From positions 2,053,473-2,117,472 of the forward strand of contig NZ_SODP01000001.1 in NCBI RefSeq assembly GCF_004365355.1: 64,000 nt of DNA. Direction: 5' to 3'. This document shows, in pieces, positions 60,094 to 64,000 of the stretch. The position numbers and the translations under genes are program-made. Each line of letters begins with the position of its first letter. Position 1 is the stretch's first letter. This stretch comes from Kribbella pratensis. GTDB taxonomy: Bacteria; Actinomycetota; Actinomycetes; Propionibacteriales; Kribbellaceae. A model generated the notes under the pieces. That model made no database searches. It was given only the letters and a program-made list of their open reading frames with translations, and had not been told where the DNA came from.

Positions 60094-61134
60094 TCAGGGT
60101 GGCTCCTCGACGCCGTGCCGGCCGGCGAAGCGGGCGATCGCGTCGGCGAGAAGCCGAGGCTGTTCACTGGTGGTCAGATGACCGCCGGGGAAGGTGATGA
60201 TCTCGGCTTCAGGGACGCGTTCGCGCGTGGCGTCGACCTGCCGGTGCTCGTACGGGTCCTCAACGCTGCCACCGACTGCAAGGGCAACAGAGCCCTTCAG
60301 CTCGCGGGCAATCGCGGCGAAGTCCCAGCGACCCGCAGTGCGGCGGTGTTCCTTGACGAAGCCCGCGCCCTCGTGCAGGAACCGCGCGCCATCGCGCCGC
60401 ACCAGGGCCGACCACACCTCGGCCATTTCCGCCTCATCCGGCTCGTTGCCCTGCGAGTACAGCCGCGCCTGCTTGAAACCCTGTGCGAGCATGGTCGGCG
60501 ACTTCTGCGAGCCCTTGGCGACGAACGCCCCGAGCGGCGACCTGAGCAGCGGCGTGCCCCGCCACGGATGGGAGTGGGCGTCGGCGTACAGACCGCCGTT
60601 GATCATGAACGCGGCGGTAATCACAGGTCCGCCCGGCCGTTCCAACTGCCGGCGCAACAACTCGAGCAGCGCCAGCGAGGTGTAGTCGAACGTGACCACG
60701 ACGGTACGACGTACCCCGTGGTGCCGCCACCATGCTCCGATCAGATCGGCACGCTCGACGGTCGAGTACGCATAACCCCGCGGCTTGTCCGAGTCGCCCT
60801 GTCCCACCGGTTCGACGTACAGCCGTGGACCGAGACCGGCCGGCAAGAGCCGATCGACCTGCGCCCAGCCGTACGAGCCCTCGGGGAATCCGGGCAGCAT
60901 CGTCAGCCACACCGCATCCGGACTCGCCACGCCGGTAGTTCGGCCGAAGACCCTGATCAACCCGGTCCGCGCCTCACCCTCTGCGCGGGGCAGCAGACGA
61001 GCCGCCGCCGCGTCGTACCAGCGGCGCTCACCGCCGCCGAACCACTCCTCCGCCGTCACCCACGCCTTGCCCTTGTTCTCGCCCTTGTTCTTGTCCAGTT
61101 GCCGCCCTGGTTCCGCGACTGTGTTCCCGTCCAT
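60094..61134 (-). CDS. Alpha/beta hydrolase with Asp nucleophile (epoxide hydrolase/dehalogenase-like)
   Basis: A 346-residue alpha/beta hydrolase. The nucleophile elbow reads VVVTFDYTSLALLELL: the usual G-H-D-W-G of epoxide hydrolases and haloalkane dehalogenases appears as T-F-D-Y-T with Asp150 kept. The oxyanion segment 'MLPGFPEGS', 'YVEPVGQGDSDKPRG' and the C-terminal 'FPGGHLTTSEQP' histidine also fit. The N-terminus is charged and longer than usual. ATG 61134 has GGGAGG six bases upstream. It lies downstream of two palindromes and divergent from a broken TetR gene, whose repression it may have escaped. Confidence 0.82.
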   Translation of the reverse strand: MDGNTVAEPGRQLDKNKGENKGKAWVTAEEWFGGGERRWYDAAAARLLPRAEGEARTGLIRVFGRTTGVASPDAVWLTMLPGFPEGSYGWAQVDRLLPAGLGPRLYVEPVGQGDSDKPRGYAYSTVERADLIGAWWRHHGVRRTVVVTFDYTSLALLELLRRQLERPGGPVITAAFMINGGLYADAHSHPWRGTPLLRSPLGAFVAKGSQKSPTMLAQGFKQARLYSQGNEPDEAEMAEVWSALVRRDGARFLHEGAGFVKEHRRTAGRWDFAAIARELKGSVALAVGGSVEDPYEHRQVDATRERVPEAEIITFPGGHLTTSEQPRLLADAIARFAGRHGVEEPP

Positions 61135-61152
61135 CGGACGCCTCCCTCTTTC

Positions 61153-61195
61153 GTGGACACTGTCCACATTAGCGCCCGTGGTGGACGGTGTCCAC
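61153..61195. promoter_or_regulatory. Two TetR-type operators
   Basis: GTGGACACTGTCCAC (61153-61167) and GTGGACGGTGTCCAC (61181-61195) are near-identical 15-bp palindromes with centres 28 bp apart, in the divergent region between the hydrolase and the TetR relic. Confidence 0.8.
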
Positions 61196-61212
61196 ATTGC
61201 TGTCCTGAGCGC

Positions 61213-61467
61213 GTGACGACGGCCGATCCAGCACCGGAAGCTCCGCCCCGACGACGGCGCCCCCGCGGCGATGTCCGCGCGGGCCTGGTCGCGGCCGGCG
61301 TCCTAGCGCCGGAACGCCGCGAGGGCATCGAGTACCCGATCTGGGCCACGGTCCACGGCACAGCGACCCTCACGACCCACAGGCCGCTCCGCGATCTCAT
61401 CGAGTCGCAGCTCTGTCAGGTCGAAGCGCAGACCCCGGCCTTCATCGGCGACAGCCTCACGCAGTAG
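61213..61467 (+). pseudogene. TetR-family regulator with large internal deletion
   Basis: From GTG 61213 an 84-codon frame reads like the two ends of a TetR regulator. It has a basic N-terminal arm (PPRRRRPRGDVRAGLVAAG) that normally leads into the helix-turn-helix, then directly the C-terminal helices ('YPIWATVHGTATLTTHRPLRDLIESQL') typical of TetR_C/WHG domains. The DNA-binding recognition helices and most of the ligand domain are absent, so roughly 100 or more codons seem lost in frame. The paired GTGGAC...GTCCAC operators remain upstream. A functional micro-protein cannot be excluded. Confidence 0.65.
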
Positions 61468-63709
61468 CGGTCTGGTCAGCAGCTGTCTGGTCGGCCGCGG
61501 TCGTCAGCCCCGGCTGGAGGCGTCGTACGACTTCGAGGTGGTCGGCGGTCCACAGCATGCGGATCGCAGTCGGCGTTGCACGGCCGTCCGCGTCGTACAG
61601 GTCGCGGCGAACCGCCTCGACCAGGCGGTGCTTCGTCTCGTGGTCGTACGCGAGCGGCTCAGGGATCCGGCCTTGTACGTCGAGGGCGGCCGCCAGGGTC
61701 GTGTACCAGTCGAGCAGGCGGTCAGCCAACACGAGCAAGGCCGACTGGGCGGCGGCACGGTCCTCGGACGGCGGTTGGCCATCGGCAGACCGCTCCCACA
61801 ACTCCAGTACGGCATCCGCGGCCAGGCGGACCGCGACGACGCCCGTAACGAGTGCTGTCATCTCGCTGAGCGGGATCGGCTTCGGGCCGCGTTCGGCGAG
61901 GTACGTGCGGAAAGCATCGTCGAGTCGACGGGCTGCCGCCGCGGCTCGGCGGCTGTCTTGTGGTGTGCTTGGGCGTGACCCGGGTACGCAGCAGGACACG
62001 GCGTACCCGACGGCGCCGACCAGGTAGTTCACGCTGTCGACGTACGCCTCCGACAGTGCCTTCCCGACAGCGGCGGATGCTCCTCGTGGCCAGAACAAGA
62101 GCCCGACGAGGACGCTGACGGCACAGCCGAGGGCGATGTCCTCGATGCGGAAAAGGATCAGCGACCAGCCTTCCGGCGCGGCGATGTTGAACAGGATCAC
62201 CAGCGTGACGGTGAACGCTGCCTGACCGGCTGCGAACGAGACCGCGGCCGGGACGATGCCGGCGAACAGCACGGCAATCGGCAGCAGGATCCACAACGCG
62301 ATCCGGTTCTCGCCGATGAGAGCCAGGAGACCCGCACCCAGGACCGAGCCGACGACTGTGCCGCCGATCGCGCGGTAGGCGTTCTGGCCGGTGTTGAGCG
62401 CGTTCGAACGGAGTACCGACAGCGCGCCGAGGATGACCCAGAAGCCGTGCGCGACGCCGGTGAAGTTGGCGACGCCGACCGCGATCGCCAGTCCGACCGC
62501 GCCGCGGATGCTGTTGTGCAGCCAGACCGAGTGTGGCTCGAGGTGCGCGGCGGCGCGTTCGGCGGCGCTGGCGAAGGGCGCTGTCAGCGACTTCGGCTCG
62601 CGGCCGAGCAGACGGTCCGTCCAGCCACGCTGGTCCGCGACGCGAGCGGTCTCGACGTTCTGCCCGATCAGCAGGACGCCGAACGCGAGCTCCTGCGCTC
62701 GGAACGACACGTTCAGGGCGCCGAAGAAGCTCGCCATTCCCGTCACCGGGCCGACCGGGAGTCGGGCGACCGCGCCCTTTTCGAGCGCGGTGACGGCATC
62801 GCGGAGCTCTGCGGTCGCGGCGGTCAGTTTGTCCGGTGCGAGGGCCGGGTCTTCCAGTAGCTCGGCGCTGAGCTCGAGTACGGTCGCCGCGGCGAGGTGG
62901 ACTGCCGACGAGTCCGGGTCGTCGCCGGCTCCGCGGGCGGCGGCCGGGCCGGCCTCGTTGAGGATCGTGGTCAGCCAGGTGAGCTCGTCGACGAGTCGGA
63001 CGAGTGCTCTGGAGCCGGTGGAGAGGCCGGTGGGCCGATACGGCGTCGCAGTGAACGTACGACGGAGCTCGTGGATGAGGGCTGTCGTCTGCTCGGTCCG
63101 CAGCGTGCAGACCTCGACGGTGTCACCGGCCTCGGCACGCAGCTGCATCGCCGCGGCTCGGCATACTCGCGCCGCCGGTAGGCCCAGCGGGTCGACTGCG
63201 GCTCGGGGCCACAGCAGCAAGACCGCAAGGACGGACGCCAGACCTGCAATCGCAACGCCGGCGAGTCGGTCCGACAGCATCGACACCGGCGTCGGTGTTG
63301 CCACCGAGAGGATGAACGCCAGCAGCAACGAAGTACTCGCGCCGGCCAGCACCGAGCTGACGACACCGGCGAACAGTACGGCGAAAGCTACGACGACCGT
63401 GCCGACGATCGCTGACCAGGCGGACTGGCCGGCCAACGTACCCAGAGAGACCAGCACAAGCCAGGCGATCGCGAGCTGGACCTGTGCCCGCAGGCGCTGA
63501 ATGGTGCTCCCCGTGAAGTCGACGAGCAACAACATCGCAAACGCCCCGAACGCAGCGAACGTCGCCACGACAGGCGCCCGGAGAACCTCCGCGCAGAACG
63601 CGAACAGCGTAGGCATCACCAACGCCGTCCGCCCCGCCCGCCGAGTAGCGGCCAGCCCGGAATCCCGCCGGCGCAACCACGCCACCACCCGCCCGACCGT
63701 CGTCACCAC
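61457..63709 (-). CDS. FUSC-family membrane protein (aromatic acid exporter-like)
   Basis: A 750-residue membrane protein with two similar halves. Each has a cluster of about five to six hydrophobic helices (around residues 25-170 and 410-540) followed by a long cytoplasmic helical region, the layout of the FUSC/YccS/AaeB superfamily. The second cluster carries 'HGFWVILGALSVLRSNALNTGQNAYRAIGGTVVGSVLGA', the family's best motif. Relatives export aromatic carboxylates; the substrate here is unknown. Start: GTG 63709 is preferred since GGGGGAG lies six bases upstream. Its 3' end overlaps the TetR relic by 11 bases. Confidence 0.88.
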   Translation of the reverse strand: MVTTVGRVVAWLRRRDSGLAATRRAGRTALVMPTLFAFCAEVLRAPVVATFAAFGAFAMLLLVDFTGSTIQRLRAQVQLAIAWLVLVSLGTLAGQSAWSAIVGTVVVAFAVLFAGVVSSVLAGASTSLLLAFILSVATPTPVSMLSDRLAGVAIAGLASVLAVLLLWPRAAVDPLGLPAARVCRAAAMQLRAEAGDTVEVCTLRTEQTTALIHELRRTFTATPYRPTGLSTGSRALVRLVDELTWLTTILNEAGPAAARGAGDDPDSSAVHLAAATVLELSAELLEDPALAPDKLTAATAELRDAVTALEKGAVARLPVGPVTGMASFFGALNVSFRAQELAFGVLLIGQNVETARVADQRGWTDRLLGREPKSLTAPFASAAERAAAHLEPHSVWLHNSIRGAVGLAIAVGVANFTGVAHGFWVILGALSVLRSNALNTGQNAYRAIGGTVVGSVLGAGLLALIGENRIALWILLPIAVLFAGIVPAAVSFAAGQAAFTVTLVILFNIAAPEGWSLILFRIEDIALGCAVSVLVGLLFWPRGASAAVGKALSEAYVDSVNYLVGAVGYAVSCCVPGSRPSTPQDSRRAAAAARRLDDAFRTYLAERGPKPIPLSEMTALVTGVVAVRLAADAVLELWERSADGQPPSEDRAAAQSALLVLADRLLDWYTTLAAALDVQGRIPEPLAYDHETKHRLVEAVRRDLYDADGRATPTAIRMLWTADHLEVVRRLQPGLTTAADQTAADQTATA

Positions 63710-63785
63710 GACAGTCTCCCCCACCGGCGCCCGGCCTGGTAGCCATCTGGCGAGAGACCCGTGGAAGAGCCCCGCGCGGTCGGGC

Positions 63786-64000
63786 CTACGTCTTGTCCGG
63801 GTCGATGACCTCGCCCTGGATCACATCGTCGGAGGAGGACTGACGTGGTGGAGTCGGGCCCCCGCCAGGCCCAGGGATGAAGCCTCCCAGACCCGCAGTA
63901 CCGAGTTGTGTGTTGAAGCGGCGCGTGAAGAACGACGACATGGCCCGGCGAGCGAGCGGTCGGGTGAACGGGAGGACGAAGAAGAAGCCGAAGATGTCGG
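63786..64000 (-). CDS. fxsA: FxsA-family membrane protein, 3' end only
   Basis: The last 71 codons of a minus-strand gene that begins outside the window. The segment 'DIFGFFFVLPFTRPLARRAM', a Gly/Pro-rich stretch and the ending 'VIQGEVIDPDKT' are typical for actinobacterial FxsA, a small inner-membrane protein named for suppressing F-plasmid exclusion of phage T7. The reading frame is open to the right edge. It ends 61 bases upstream of the FUSC gene's longest possible start on the same strand. Confidence 0.78.
   Translation of the reverse strand, partial: DIFGFFFVLPFTRPLARRAMSSFFTRRFNTQLGTAGLGGFIPGPGGGPTPPRQSSSDDVIQGEVIDPDKT

Overview
This 64-kb window is chromosomal DNA from a high-GC actinobacterium. 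The signs are GTG and TTG start codons, very strong G/C bias at third codon positions, an actinobacteria-specific RNA polymerase-binding protein (RbpA) behind a textbook SigR-type promoter, Tat-type lipoprotein signals on sugar-binding proteins, and many sugar ABC importers paired with LacI, GntR or AraC regulators. The gene mix resembles a soil Propionibacteriales such as Kribbella, but that placement is inference. No rRNA, tRNA, insertion sequence, phage gene or CRISPR array was seen.

Layout. 1-4.4 kb: two YCII-family genes, each followed by the same exact 40-bp hairpin, flank a large membrane-anchored NACHT NTPase (possible defence or signalling gene) with an AT-richer upstream region. 5-9.3 kb: sugar ABC importer with a LacI repressor. 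9.3-13.4 kb: SDR/MarR divergent pair, a double SRPBCC protein, an AlkZ-like DNA glycosylase and a secreted SGNH lipase with a very long hairpin behind it. 13.5-23.4 kb: an eight-gene operon (two enolase-superfamily enzymes, ABC importer, aldehyde dehydrogenase, iron alcohol dehydrogenase, Ldh2-family oxidoreductase) read away from a divergent FCD-GntR regulator. This looks like uptake and oxidation of a sugar acid or unusual sugar. 23.4-26.3 kb: a tandem 20-bp repeat array, then a nickel/cobalt ECF transporter with a Nur-like box. 26.3-30 kb: a flavin disulfide reductase-like enzyme, two tandem calcineurin-type phosphodiesterases and TrmO. 30-35.6 kb: SDR/TetR pair, MFS exporter with a 15-codon leader peptide, CGNR regulator, cupin and dihydrolipoyl dehydrogenase.

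35.7-38.3 kb: a secreted wall hydrolase with three hydrolase-type domains and a small membrane protein. 38.3-41.2 kb: FAD monooxygenase/TetR divergent pair, then AraC. 41.3-47.3 kb: GH78 alpha-L-rhamnosidase plus its ABC importer, divergent from the AraC regulator. 47.3-52.7 kb: methyltransferase, class V aminotransferase, GDPD, UMF1-type MFS and a TetR/methyltransferase pair sharing a promoter with two operators. 52.8-56.8 kb: a MacAB-type export operon with a DUF5666 protein, ending in a structured element. 57-64 kb: RbpA, TetR plus SsfX3-like esterase, methyltransferase, an Asp-nucleophile alpha/beta hydrolase facing an internally deleted TetR relic, a FUSC-family membrane protein and the 3' end of fxsA.

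A recurring pattern is divergent regulator/target pairs with clear palindromes between them (MarR, five TetR cases including the relic, GntR, LacI), several with tandem operators spaced about two to three helical turns apart.
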